Shown here piece after piece: positions 40,556 to 49,150 of a DNA stretch of 53,710 nucleotides. Position 1 is the first letter of the stretch, and every line of letters begins with the position of its first letter. This DNA is from Desulfovibrio piger ATCC 29098. Lineage in GTDB: Bacteria > Desulfobacterota > Desulfovibrionia > Desulfovibrionales > Desulfovibrionaceae. The stretch lies in NCBI RefSeq assembly GCF_000156375.1, contig NZ_DS996354.1:107424-161133 (forward strand), given 5' to 3'. Position numbers and translations under genes: made by a program. A model generated the notes under the pieces. The model saw nothing but the letters and a program-made list of their open reading frames with translations, did no database searches and had not been told where the DNA came from.

Positions 40556-41335
40556 ATGGATACCATCATCACGAATGCAACGGGATACAGTTCCGTCGAA
40601 TATACCAGGCTGCTGGAACAGGCCCAGGCGAAGGGTGTCAGCGCCGCCAGGGTCGATGAGGCCCTGATCGATGCCATCCAGGCCGGCAAGGACTTTACCG
40701 CGGCCGTCAAGGACGTGCGGAGCCAGCTGCCCGACCTGGCGTCGCCCGGGGAAAATTCCGGGGACCTGTCGGGCTGGGTGGCCCTGCCCAGCCCCGCGGC
40801 CATGTTCGCTTCCGTGATCCTCAAGGATGCGGCGGAGCAGCGGCGTACCAACCGCAGCATCATCCAGGCGCAGGGGCTGCAGATCGTCGACCTGATGGAA
40901 CAGCAGGCCGACAAGATCGAGACGGGCGCCATCCAGAAGTTTGCCTGCGCTGTGACCGGGGCCGTAGTGAACATGGCGGCCGGTGCGGCCAGCCTGGGCG
41001 TGGCTGCGGCCGGTGTGAGCAGGTCCTCAGACGGCGGGTTGAACATGCGCGCCGGCAATGCAGCGGACGGCCAGCTCACCGCCGCTGTGGCCCAGTCGTT
41101 CAATACCATGCTTTCTTCGGTCGGGAGCATGTTCACGGCGGGCGGAGAATTCGGCCAAAGCATGCGTTCTGCCGAGGCCAAGCGTCTGGAGGCCGAGCAG
41201 GAACAGATCCGCACCATGATGGAACAGACCAAGCAGACCAACGAGGCGCTCAAGGATCTGGTCTCCAAGTCGCTGGACTTCATGAACTCCATGCAGGCCA
41301 ACATGAACCAGACGCGCACCAAGATCCTGGGATGA
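40556..41335 (+). CDS. sctB: T3SS minor translocator SctB (YopD/EspB family)
   Basis: 259 aa. A single hydrophobic segment (about residues 130-155, FACAVTGAVVNMAAGAASLG) lies in an otherwise polar helical protein, with a C-terminal coiled coil (AEAKRLEAEQEQIRTMMEQT). This is the YopD/EspB layout. I place the start at 40556 because GGGAG precedes it; an earlier in-frame ATG at 40535 overlaps the sctE stop. A hairpin follows. Confidence 0.82.
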   Translation: MDTIITNATGYSSVEYTRLLEQAQAKGVSAARVDEALIDAIQAGKDFTAAVKDVRSQLPDLASPGENSGDLSGWVALPSPAAMFASVILKDAAEQRRTNRSIIQAQGLQIVDLMEQQADKIETGAIQKFACAVTGAVVNMAAGAASLGVAAAGVSRSSDGGLNMRAGNAADGQLTAAVAQSFNTMLSSVGSMFTAGGEFGQSMRSAEAKRLEAEQEQIRTMMEQTKQTNEALKDLVSKSLDFMNSMQANMNQTRTKILG

Positions 41336-41342
41336 TCCGGCA

Positions 41343-41358
41343 GCGCCCGTAAGGGCGC
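41343..41358 (+). repeat. Intercistronic hairpin after sctB
   Basis: GCGCCC, loop GTAA, GGGCGC: 6 bp with a tetraloop, 8 bases after the sctB stop and no U-tract. It probably marks the 3' end of a stable translocator mRNA segment. The 115-bp gap to the next gene is the second largest in the plus operon and could hold a promoter; TTGACG is present, but no good -10. Confidence 0.45.
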
Positions 41359-41450
41359 GCCGGTCCGGAAGAAAAAAGTTTGACGATGCCGCTTGTTTTT
41401 GCGTACCGTTGAGCTGTGTTTGGACATGATAGACGTATGCAGGACTGCCT

Positions 41451-41933
41451 ATGGTTTCGCTGGATGACAAGGTCCGTGCCCTTGCGGTGACGGCCGGCTG
41501 GAAGACACCCCGTCCGGAACAGGACGGCTCATACAGCTTTCAGCTGGAGGATGGCCTTGATCTGAAACTTTTTTCCCCTGACGGACGCGGGTGTTTTCTG
41601 CTGGCTGATCTGCTTGCCCTGCCGGAGGCGGGATATGAGCGGGACAGCCTGCTCCGCAAAGTGGCGGGGCAGCAGGCCGGCATCTGCCGTGAGCGCGCTT
41701 CGGTCGTGGCCGTTGAGCGGCGGGAAGATGCGGTTGCCCGGGGCCTGGACGGGGATCGTTTGATATTGCAATCCCGGGTGTCCGTGGACGCGCCCCAGCA
41801 GCAGTTCGATGCTGCTGTCCGGGATTTCCTCAATGACCTCGCCTGGTGGAAAAAAAGCCTGGGGGACTCGCCGCGTGAGGAGTTGCCTCCCATGTTCTCC
41901 ATGTCGGGTACGTTTTTCGGAGGCGTCTATTGA
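41451..41933 (+). CDS. T3SS class I chaperone (CesT/Tir-chaperone family)
   Basis: 160 aa alpha/beta protein. The strand block SYSFQLEDGLDLKLFSPDGR with GCFLLADLLALPEAGYERDS and LLRKVAGQQAGIC, then ILQSRVSVDAPQQQFDAAVR with FLNDLAWWKK, reproduces the CesT order of strands and helices. It may serve an effector or the filament proteins. Its end overlaps the sctC start. It is unusual that no effector gene is next to it. Confidence 0.7.
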   Translation: MVSLDDKVRALAVTAGWKTPRPEQDGSYSFQLEDGLDLKLFSPDGRGCFLLADLLALPEAGYERDSLLRKVAGQQAGICRERASVVAVERREDAVARGLDGDRLILQSRVSVDAPQQQFDAAVRDFLNDLAWWKKSLGDSPREELPPMFSMSGTFFGGVY

Positions 41934-43885
41934 AGCGCCTTGTAGCTGCCTGCCTGTGCTGGATCTTCTGTTGCCTGCTGGTGACGGAAGGTCTTTGCGC
42001 GTCTTCCCGCAGCGCCTTCCCGTTCCGGGCGGCGTTCTCCCACTATGCGGACAATGAAAATATCTGTACGGTCCTTTCCGCCTTTGCCCGCGCCGAAGGC
42101 TACGGCTCGGTGTGCAGCCCCGCCCTCAAAGGGCAGATGAGCGGCCGCTTCGAACAGGTGGATCCCCGCACGTTCCTCAACGGCATGCGCTCGGCGTTCG
42201 GGGTGCGCTGGTATACGCAGGGGCATACGGTGACGTTTTGGAACGACAGCGAGAAGACGGAAGCCTTCCTGGCGCCGTCCACGGTCTCGGCTGCCGCCTT
42301 GCGGGACATGCTGCGCAGCGCGGGCATGATCTCGCCGCAGTTGCCCGTCAATCTGCTGCATGCCCAGAACCTGCTCTCGGTCAGTGGGCCGCCCATCTAT
42401 CTGGACCAGCTGCGCGGGGCCATGAAGGCGTTCGAGGATGCCCAGGGCAGCCGCAGCGTCATGCGCGTGTTCCCGCTCAAGTACGCCTGGGCTGAGGACA
42501 TGAAAGTCAACAGCATGGATTCCACCGTGACCATCCCCGGTGTGGCCAGCATCCTGCAGGCCATGGCCAACGGGACCCCCCTGACCGGGTCACAGGTGAC
42601 GGTGCAGCCGTCGGCCCAGGGAGGTCTGCGGGGCAAGGGGCTGATCGCCATGAATGCCTCGACGGATACGTCCCAGGCCGCGCCGGCAGCATCTCAGGGC
42701 GGGAAGGATCAGTCCGGGACGCCCTCCGGGCCCAGCATCATCGCTGACCCCCGGGTCAATGCCGTTGTGGTGACCGATGCGGAATACCGCATGAGCTATT
42801 ATGCCAAGGTCATCGCCGACCTGGACAAGCCCGTGGAGCTGGTGGAGATCCATGCGGCCATCGTGGATATCGACAGCGACTTCTCCCGTGATTTCGGCGT
42901 CAACTGGTCCGGTACCGGCGCGTACGGAAAGCACTGGACAGGCGGCGGCAGCGCCGGGGGCACCTCGACCAGCGGCATCTTTCCCTCTGCCGGGGCTTCC
43001 AGTGCGGGGGGGCTTTCCTATTCCACCTTGTATTCTCACGGTTCGGACTATTTCCTGGCCCGCGTCACCGCTCTGGAAGAAGACGGTCAGGCCCGCGTGC
43101 TGGGCAAGCCTTCCGTGCTGACCATGGACAACGTGCAGGCCTCGCTGGAAAATACCAGCTCCTACTACGTTCCCGTATCGGGCAACGAGTCTTCCGACCT
43201 GTTCAAGATCGACTCCGGGACTGTCCTGAAGGTGACACCCCACATCATCCCCGGTCTGCCGGGGCAGGCGGACAGCATCAAGCTCATGGTCAGCGTGCAG
43301 GACGACCGGGACGACGGTTCCAACCTCTTTTCTGTGGATCCCAACAACCTTTCGCCCATCAAGCAGACCAAGATCAATACCCAGGCCATCGTGGGAGAAG
43401 GGCAGAGCCTGCTCATCGGGGGGCATTATTACGAGATCCAGAGCGATGCGGAGACCGGCATCCCCGGCCTCAAGAACATCCCCATCCTGGGGGGCCTGTT
43501 TGGTGCCACGGGCAAGAAGCATCAGCGCATGGAGCGTCTTATCCTGATCACGCCGCGCATCGTCCGCATGGATACGGCCTCCAATGTGCCGACCCGCGTG
43601 GACGATCCCCGCTTCAGCAGGACTCCCACCCAGGCCGACTATGAAGAACGCCGTCCCAAGGAGATGCCTGTGGGCGGTTGTGCCCGTCGCCGTGAACTGG
43701 CGCCGGACGTGCAGCCCGCACCGCCCGTGACGGTCACGCCCCAGCCGGCGCCCGTACCTGCCACGAACAAGAGCATCCAGAATTCGACCATGCCGCAGCC
43801 CATCCTGACTCCCGTCAGCGTGGGGGCCCAACCGGTGCTGACGCCCGTCAGCAGCACGCCTGCTTCTGCCGGAGGCCGGCAGTGA
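41930..43885 (+). CDS. sctC: T3SS outer-membrane secretin SctC
   Basis: 651 aa. A signal peptide (residues 1-24, LLVTEGLCA) is followed by N0/N1/N3 ring-building domains (about 30-280; GVRWYTQGHTVTFWNDSEKT; IADPRVNAVVVTDAEYRMSY). The secretin barrel domain (about 300-545) ends with VGEGQSLLIGGHYYE and IPGLKNIPILGGLFG. The C-terminal tail has a repeated TPVS motif (LTPVSVGAQPVLTPVS). It starts with TTG at 41930, overlapping the previous stop, with GGAGG 6 bases upstream; no better start exists. Confidence 0.96.
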   Translation: MKRLVAACLCWIFCCLLVTEGLCASSRSAFPFRAAFSHYADNENICTVLSAFARAEGYGSVCSPALKGQMSGRFEQVDPRTFLNGMRSAFGVRWYTQGHTVTFWNDSEKTEAFLAPSTVSAAALRDMLRSAGMISPQLPVNLLHAQNLLSVSGPPIYLDQLRGAMKAFEDAQGSRSVMRVFPLKYAWAEDMKVNSMDSTVTIPGVASILQAMANGTPLTGSQVTVQPSAQGGLRGKGLIAMNASTDTSQAAPAASQGGKDQSGTPSGPSIIADPRVNAVVVTDAEYRMSYYAKVIADLDKPVELVEIHAAIVDIDSDFSRDFGVNWSGTGAYGKHWTGGGSAGGTSTSGIFPSAGASSAGGLSYSTLYSHGSDYFLARVTALEEDGQARVLGKPSVLTMDNVQASLENTSSYYVPVSGNESSDLFKIDSGTVLKVTPHIIPGLPGQADSIKLMVSVQDDRDDGSNLFSVDPNNLSPIKQTKINTQAIVGEGQSLLIGGHYYEIQSDAETGIPGLKNIPILGGLFGATGKKHQRMERLILITPRIVRMDTASNVPTRVDDPRFSRTPTQADYEERRPKEMPVGGCARRRELAPDVQPAPPVTVTPQPAPVPATNKSIQNSTMPQPILTPVSVGAQPVLTPVSSTPASAGGRQ

Positions 43886-45369
43886 CCTGTAGCAGGGGCA
43901 GTTCCATCTGCCTGTATGTCTTTTCCGGGCCGCATCTGGGCGCCTGCGTGGAATTGACGGGAGGAAGCTGGGTCGTCGGGTCTGATGATGCCTGTGACAT
44001 CATCCTGACCGGGCTTGCACCCCGTCATGCCGTTCTGGATATTTCGTCCGGAGACGATGCCTTTCCTGTCCTGGCCGTGACGGCCCTGGATGGTCCTCTT
44101 CGTCTGCAGGGGGAAGACCCCGTCGCACCCGGAGAGGCCGATGCTCCCTTGCATCCCGCAGCCGGGAGCGCCTGGTATCTTGGGACGACCTGTTTTGCCT
44201 GGAACCGTCCCGGCATCCCCCAGGAAAGTCTTGTACCGGAGCTCTCCCCGCGTGCACGCACTGCCGGAGACGAAGAAGCCGCGCCTGTGGAAGCGGGATC
44301 CGTCCCTGTTGTCGCGGCGACGCCGGAGCTGCTGCCGACCGCCAATGATCTTGGCATGGACGCCGGGGCTTCGGAAACACTGTTGCCGGATGTCCCGGAG
44401 AGCATCCCCGCCCGTCGTGTCGGCTGGCGGGCGTTGCTTTTGGTGCTGGTGGCGGTCTTTCTGCTCGCCTTGTCCCTGATGGTCAGGCCTGCGGATTCTG
44501 ATCCTGAGCATTACCCTGAGATCATTAAAAAATATCTTGAAGATGCCGGTATCCGCGGCCTGGCTGTGACCCGGCGTGACCCCGGAGTGGAGATCCGCGG
44601 GACAGTGGCGGACGATGTCGCCATGATTCGTCTGCGCGATATGGCACGTGGCTTGCATATCCCTGTGTACATGGAAGTTGCCGTACAGGAAGACATGCTG
44701 CGCGCCGTGCGCAGTTCGCTTGGTATCCGCGGTTTCCATCCCGATGTCGTCCTGTGGGAGAACAAGGGCAATCCGCGTCTGCAGATCAGGGCCTATATGA
44801 AAGACGAGCTGCTGGAGACAGCGGCATTCACGGCCCTGAAGGCCGAAGTCCGGGGCCTGCCGGCGGTGGACCGGCATATCGTTTACGAAAAGGATCTGGC
44901 GCCGGTGCTGGATGCTGCCCTGCAACGGGAAGGTCTGGGGAACGTCCGGGTCATCTACTTGCCGGGCAGGGTGGATTTTTCCGGTGATTTCCGGCCGGAA
45001 GACACCAAAAAACTGGATGCCATCCGCCAGGATGCCAGCGAGCTGTTCGGCGTACGGTTGCACGGGACTTCGTCGGCATCGGGCGCCCTGGCCGCTGCGG
45101 AACGCTCCCTGACGCCTTCACGGGACGGTGAACCTGCCGGCGCCGCTCCTGCCCGGCCTTTGGGCAATGGCGGCGGGGATCCCCTGGGCGGGCTGCGCGT
45201 GACCGGCGTCACCATGTCGCCCATGCGTTTCGTGACCACCGCCGACGGCAGGCGCCTGTTTGAGGGCGCCGTGCTCCCCAGCGGCTGGACCCTGGAGAGC
45301 ATCGATACCAAAGTCCTTGTCCTGCGCAACGGCAGCCAGGTCGTCAGTCACAGATTGAGAGGTAAATGA
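43882..45369 (+). CDS. sctD: T3SS inner-membrane ring protein SctD (YscD family)
   Basis: 495 aa. The N-terminal cytoplasmic FHA-like domain (about residues 8-105; GGSWVVGSDDACDIILTG) and a linker lead to one membrane helix (about 182-200, ALLLVLVAVFLLALSLMV). Periplasmic ring-building (BON-like) repeats follow (about 210-370). A C-terminal extension (about 400-495) is Gly/Ala-rich at first, then folded. The GTG start overlaps the sctC stop, with GGAGG upstream. It connects the secretin to SctJ and the sorting platform. Confidence 0.92.
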   Translation: MTCSRGSSICLYVFSGPHLGACVELTGGSWVVGSDDACDIILTGLAPRHAVLDISSGDDAFPVLAVTALDGPLRLQGEDPVAPGEADAPLHPAAGSAWYLGTTCFAWNRPGIPQESLVPELSPRARTAGDEEAAPVEAGSVPVVAATPELLPTANDLGMDAGASETLLPDVPESIPARRVGWRALLLVLVAVFLLALSLMVRPADSDPEHYPEIIKKYLEDAGIRGLAVTRRDPGVEIRGTVADDVAMIRLRDMARGLHIPVYMEVAVQEDMLRAVRSSLGIRGFHPDVVLWENKGNPRLQIRAYMKDELLETAAFTALKAEVRGLPAVDRHIVYEKDLAPVLDAALQREGLGNVRVIYLPGRVDFSGDFRPEDTKKLDAIRQDASELFGVRLHGTSSASGALAAAERSLTPSRDGEPAGAAPARPLGNGGGDPLGGLRVTGVTMSPMRFVTTADGRRLFEGAVLPSGWTLESIDTKVLVLRNGSQVVSHRLRGK

Positions 45370-45587
45370 TGGAAATGGAATCAGCCTTTGACATGCTGGC
45401 GGAAGATCCTTCGGGCCAGGGCCTCAAGCGGCTCCGTGAGGAGCTGTTCGAGATGCGGATGGATGTCAAGCGTGCCATGGATGCCGGTATGACGTCCGAC
45501 GAGATGGCTGTTGCCCGGCGGGTCATGGCCGCAGTGGATTCCGCGGAGAAAGTGGCGGAGCGTGTCTACGATACGCTGAACCGCTGA
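45366..45587 (+). CDS. Small T3SS needle co-chaperone, YscE-like
   Basis: 73 aa, all-helical: two amphipathic helices (LKRLREELFEMRMDVKRAMD and AVARRVMAAVDSAEKVAERV) separated by a short turn. YscE is 66 aa, has the same helical hairpin and binds the needle subunit with YscG. Here the gene precedes sctF and the YscG-like gene, the same E-F-G order. The ATG overlaps the sctD stop. The assignment rests on context and fold pattern. Confidence 0.72.
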   Translation: MMEMESAFDMLAEDPSGQGLKRLREELFEMRMDVKRAMDAGMTSDEMAVARRVMAAVDSAEKVAERVYDTLNR

Positions 45588-45722
45588 TCCGGGAAAAGCT
45601 GCCGCAGACTGTGGCGGCATGGCTGGTCCCTGAGCTCTGGGAAGGCCCTGTCGGCCTCGGAGCCGGGCAGCAGAAAGCGTAAGAGCAAGATGACCGCATT
45701 GCGGATCAGTCAGGAGAATATC

Positions 45723-45974
45723 ATGAATATAGGAAGCTCGGGCGGGATCGATATCGGCCAGCTGTTCCAGAATGCCACCAACGGACTGAGCCAGGACGGC
45801 CAGGCTTTGCAGGCCAAGATGGACCAGATCAGCGCCTCCGGCGAGGTGGACCAGATGCAATTGTTGGAGCTGCAGTTCGCCATGGGGCAGTATAATGCCA
45901 AGCTGGAGACCATCTCCTCGGTGACCAAGAGCATCCAGGATATGCTCAAGTCTCTGGCCCAGAGGACGGGCTAG
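45723..45974 (+). CDS. sctF: T3SS needle protein SctF
   Basis: 83 aa helical hairpin typical of YscF/PrgI. A flexible N-terminus (MNIGSSGGIDIGQLFQNATN) and helix 1 lead to the turn with SASGEVDQ near residue 40, and a long helix 2 (MQLLELQFAMGQYNAKLETI) ends SIQDMLKSLAQRTG. CAGGAG lies upstream. The 135-bp gap before it is the largest in the operon, and two hairpins follow it, suggesting separate mRNA stability for this abundant subunit. Confidence 0.93.
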   Translation: MNIGSSGGIDIGQLFQNATNGLSQDGQALQAKMDQISASGEVDQMQLLELQFAMGQYNAKLETISSVTKSIQDMLKSLAQRTG

Positions 45975-46032
45975 CATCCGGGAGCGGATGCGTGCAGGCA
46001 AGAGAGTTGCTACGGGGCCGTTTTTCGGCCCC
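45974..46032 (+). repeat. Two tandem perfect hairpins after the needle gene
   Basis: GCATCCG-GGAG-CGGATGC (45974-45991) starts at the sctF stop. GGGGCCG-TTTTT-CGGCCCC (46014-46032) follows. Both stems are 7 bp without mismatch and lack a downstream U-tract, so they are more likely 3'-end protectors or processing sites than terminators. Confidence 0.6.
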
Positions 46033-46049
46033 TAACACGGGAGAGATAT

Positions 46050-46406
46050 ATGGTTTCCGAAAGACAGATGGCCCGCCTGCTGGATCTGGCCAATCTGGCC
46101 TGCCAAAAAGGGCTCGTCGGGGAGGCAAGGACCATTTTTCAGGCGGTCCTGGCGCTCCGGCCGGGATTTGCGCCGGCCCTTGTGGGGCTGGCCTTTTCCC
46201 ATGTGGTCGTGGATGATTTCGATATCGCGCTCGGTATCCTGGACAAGGTCCTTGCGGACAATGCCGCCGATGCCGATGCCCTTGCCATGCGCGGCCTTGC
46301 CTGTCTGCTGGCCGGGCGCAGGGGAGAGGCGGAACAGGCTTTTGCCGCCATCCCGCAGGATTGCGCTGCGGCGGACATGGCCCGGGCCATCATGGAAGTC
46401 GCCTGA
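46050..46406 (+). CDS. sctG: T3SS needle chaperone SctG (YscG-like TPR)
   Basis: 118 aa (YscG 115) made of three TPR-like helix pairs: LLDLANLACQKGLVGEARTI, LVGLAFSHVVVDDFDIALGI and AMRGLACLLAGRRGEAEQAF. YscG with YscE keeps the needle subunit monomeric in the cytoplasm. It follows sctF directly. GGAGAG precedes the ATG. Confidence 0.82.
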   Translation: MVSERQMARLLDLANLACQKGLVGEARTIFQAVLALRPGFAPALVGLAFSHVVVDDFDIALGILDKVLADNAADADALAMRGLACLLAGRRGEAEQAFAAIPQDCAAADMARAIMEVA

Positions 46407-46445
46407 CCGGCGGCATGACGTTTTGTCCATCGGGAGGCACGGCGC

Positions 46446-47045
46446 ATGATCCCCGCATCGGCACAAGGCGCGACCAAGCTGCTGGAAGCCCTGGAAAAGC
46501 TTTCCCAATGGGCGGGCGAGCCTTCCGGGGAGCGCCCCTCCGGCACGCCGTCGCGGGAGCTGGTCCGGGCCTTTGAGGAGGCGCTCTCCACCGCTCCGGC
46601 GGAGGGCCCTGCAGTTGCGGCCGCTGAAGGCGGCACTGCCGCACCGATGGCAACGACGCTCCTGCCGGGACCGGCGGAATCCATGCCGTGCCCGCCGCTT
46701 GCCGGAGCTGGGGCGGAAACTTCGCTGCCCCCTGTGGAGCAGGCCGGGAATGGACTTGCCGTGGAGCGGCCCGCCGCAGCCGATGGCGCTGATGTCCCCG
46801 CCGGGCAGGCGGTGACGGAGCCGCAGGCCGTCTTCCAGAGCGAAGGGATCTCCCGCCAGGATGCCCTGGAGGAGCTGGGCCGGTTGCTGGAGCGTGTTTC
46901 CGGGCAGGGAACTCCCATAAGCCCGCAGGAACTGCTGCATGTGCAGCAGCTTGTGGGCATGCTCAACGTGCAGGCCAAAGTGGGTGTCCAGACATCGCAG
47001 CAGACGACGCAAGGCCTGGAGGGCCTGCTGCGCCAGTCCGGTTAG
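46446..47045 (+). CDS. sctI: T3SS inner rod protein SctI, with extended low-complexity N-terminus
   Basis: 199 aa. The last 70 residues are rod-like (YscI/PrgJ type): ALEELGRLLERVSGQGTPIS, then PQELLHVQQLVGMLNVQAKV and GVQTSQQTTQGLEGLLRQSG. YscI is about 115 aa. Here residues about 45-130 are an added Pro/Ala/Gly/Glu-rich, probably disordered stretch. GGGAGG precedes the ATG. It lies between sctG and sctJ, whereas Yersinia has yscH between them; no YscH/P-like gene is present at this point. Confidence 0.82.
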   Translation: MIPASAQGATKLLEALEKLSQWAGEPSGERPSGTPSRELVRAFEEALSTAPAEGPAVAAAEGGTAAPMATTLLPGPAESMPCPPLAGAGAETSLPPVEQAGNGLAVERPAAADGADVPAGQAVTEPQAVFQSEGISRQDALEELGRLLERVSGQGTPISPQELLHVQQLVGMLNVQAKVGVQTSQQTTQGLEGLLRQSG

Positions 47046-47073
47046 GCACCCGTATCTTATCAGAGGTTTTTTC

Positions 47074-47868
47074 ATGCTGCGTCCCATGCTTTTTTTGCTG
47101 CTTTCCCTGCTTTTGCTCCTTTCCGGCTGCAAGGTGGAGATGTACTCGGGCCTGTCCGAGGATCAGGCCAACCAGATGCTTTCCACCCTGTTGCGACGGG
47201 GGATCGAGGCGGAAAAACAGGCCGCCGGCAAGAACGGCTATACCCTGCTGGTGGATGACGACCAGCTGGTGCGCGCCCTGCAGGTCCTCAAGGAGAACAG
47301 CCTGCCGCGCGAAGCCTTCAAGAACCTGGGGGAAGTGTTTGCCGGTGACGGCATGATCTCGTCCACCTCCGAGGTCCAGGCCCGCATGTCCTACGCCCTG
47401 TCGCAGGAACTGGCGGACACGCTCTCGCGTATCGACGGCGTGCTGACGGCCCGCGTCCACGTGGTGCTCGGCGTCAATGACAAGGTGAACAACATCACCA
47501 TCGCGCCTTCCGCGGCGGTTTTCCTGCGCCATACCCTGGATTCGCCGGTGGTCAACCTCGTGCCCGAGATCAGGGAGCTGGTGGCCGGTGCTGTGGCCTC
47601 GCTCAAATACGACAACGTGAGCGTGATGCTGGTCCCGGTGCGGGAAAGCGTGACGGTACCGGATACGAAGCTCCCGTCCCCCCTGTTGTCGCCGGGAGCC
47701 CATACGCCCGCCCTGCTGCTGCAGATGCTGGCCATGGCGGCCGTTCTTTTGGCCCTGGGCGTGGGCGGCTGGGTCTACGGCCGCCGTCTGCTGGCCCGTC
47801 GTCGCGCGGCCCGTGAAGCCCTTGAGGCCGGGGAGGGGGATGACACCGGCAAGCAGGGTGAGGCCTGA
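47074..47868 (+). CDS. sctJ: T3SS inner-membrane ring lipoprotein SctJ (YscJ/PrgK family)
   Basis: 264 aa. The signal peptide ends in lipobox LSGC, with lipidated Cys at about residue 20. Two ring-building domains follow (about 24-75 and 105-195; YSGLSEDQANQMLSTLLRRG; RIDGVLTARVHVVL). A C-terminal membrane helix (about 213-235) and a short basic cytoplasmic tail end the protein. The TGATG overlap with sctK couples translation. Confidence 0.96.
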   Translation: MLRPMLFLLLSLLLLLSGCKVEMYSGLSEDQANQMLSTLLRRGIEAEKQAAGKNGYTLLVDDDQLVRALQVLKENSLPREAFKNLGEVFAGDGMISSTSEVQARMSYALSQELADTLSRIDGVLTARVHVVLGVNDKVNNITIAPSAAVFLRHTLDSPVVNLVPEIRELVAGAVASLKYDNVSVMLVPVRESVTVPDTKLPSPLLSPGAHTPALLLQMLAMAAVLLALGVGGWVYGRRLLARRRAAREALEAGEGDDTGKQGEA

Positions 47869-48548
47869 TGCACAAACAGTTTTTCGCGGATGTCCTCGTG
47901 CGCCGTCCGGTCCTGTGGCAGCGCCTGCTGCAGGCCAATCTGCCGGAAGGCGGACCGCGGCTGCCGGATGATTGCCGTGAACAGCTGGGCGAGGCTGCGG
48001 ACAGCCTTTGGGACTGGTTGCGGCAGCGGCCGCTGACGCACGGGCTGGCCGCTCCTGAAAACGCTGCCGGACCGGCCCTGTTCTGGGACTATGCCGAAGA
48101 GTCGCGCCGCCTTGCCTTGCTGGATGCTCCGGCCCTGCTGGAACTGTGCCGGGTAACGGGCGTTGTCCTGCATGCCCCTGCCATCGCGACGGTGCTGTTG
48201 CGGGATGAGGTCCTGCCCTTGCGGGCGTCCCTGGGAGGGGAGACCTATCAGTACGCCCTGCAACGGGGTCGTTACCAGCTGGGAGGCGTGCGGCGCTTCT
48301 TCCAGTGGCGGGATACGGATCTTCCTCTGGCGGAGCGCTGTGCCTTGCACGGCAATATGGCGTTGCGTCTGGTGGCCGGGCTTTGGCCGGAAGAGGTGGC
48401 TCTGCGCGTCTGCGATCGTCTGCCCGCGCTGCCGGAGGCGGCCGTGCTGCCGTCCCTGACGGAAGAGGAATGCCACGAACTGTGGCGCGGGGTGAAAAAA
48501 TTGCTGCTCAAGGAGGTGGCTCCGTCATGGGCGCCGTGTTTCGACTGA
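47868..48548 (+). CDS. sctK: T3SS sorting-platform protein SctK (YscK-like)
   Basis: 226 aa soluble protein without signature motifs. Size (YscK 209), position between sctJ and sctL, and segments such as the C-terminal CHELWRGVKKLLLKEVAPSW support the assignment. SctK links the SctD cytoplasmic domain to SctQ pods. The start overlaps the sctJ stop, and the end overlaps the sctL start by 22 bases. Confidence 0.8.
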   Translation: MHKQFFADVLVRRPVLWQRLLQANLPEGGPRLPDDCREQLGEAADSLWDWLRQRPLTHGLAAPENAAGPALFWDYAEESRRLALLDAPALLELCRVTGVVLHAPAIATVLLRDEVLPLRASLGGETYQYALQRGRYQLGGVRRFFQWRDTDLPLAERCALHGNMALRLVAGLWPEEVALRVCDRLPALPEAAVLPSLTEEECHELWRGVKKLLLKEVAPSWAPCFD

Positions 48549-49150
48549 CGGGCAATAGCGTGATGCCCGCCCCTGGGGTGCGGGTGCTGCGCGCGGCCGA
48601 TTATGCGCGTCTCCTGGAAGCCAACGATGTGCTGGCCGCTGCCCGGGAACGGGCTGCCGCCATGGCTGCCGAAGCGGAAAAGGCCTATGAGGAGCGCAAG
48701 CAGGCAGGCTATGAGGACGGCCTTATGGAAGGCCGTATGGAGCAGGCCGAAAAGATGATGGAAACGGCCATGCAGGCCGTGGAATATATCGAGGGCGTGG
48801 AAGCCAAACTGGTGGGCGTGGTGACGTCCGCCGTGCGCAAGATCATCGGTGAGCTGGACGACCGGGAATGCACGGTGCGCGTGGTGCGCAACGCCCTGAA
48901 CGCCGTGCGCAGCCAGCAGCGTGTACTCATCCGCGTTTCTCCTGACGACAAGGACGCGGTGCGGGCATCGCTGGCGGCCATGATTTCGTCCGCGCCCAAT
49001 GGCGCCACTTTTCTGGATGTGACGGCCGATCCCCGCATGAAGTCCGGGGACTGCATCCTGGAATGCGAGCTGGGGGTCGTGGACGCCAGTCTGGAGACCC
49101 AGCTCAAGGCCATAGAGCACGCCTTGCTGGGCAAGATTAGGGAGTCGTAG
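48527..49150 (+). CDS. sctL: T3SS ATPase regulator/stator SctL (YscL/FliH family)
   Basis: 207 aa. An N-terminal coil rich in Ala/Glu/Arg (ARERAAAMAAEAEKAYEERK) and the GYEDGLMEGRMEQAEKMMET segment are typical of FliH/YscL. A C-terminal domain (about residues 90-205) resembles the V/F-ATPase delta stator and binds SctN. AAGGAGG lies 10 bases before the ATG at 48527, within the end of sctK. The stop touches the sctN ATG. Confidence 0.9.
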   Translation: MGAVFRLTGNSVMPAPGVRVLRAADYARLLEANDVLAAARERAAAMAAEAEKAYEERKQAGYEDGLMEGRMEQAEKMMETAMQAVEYIEGVEAKLVGVVTSAVRKIIGELDDRECTVRVVRNALNAVRSQQRVLIRVSPDDKDAVRASLAAMISSAPNGATFLDVTADPRMKSGDCILECELGVVDASLETQLKAIEHALLGKIRES

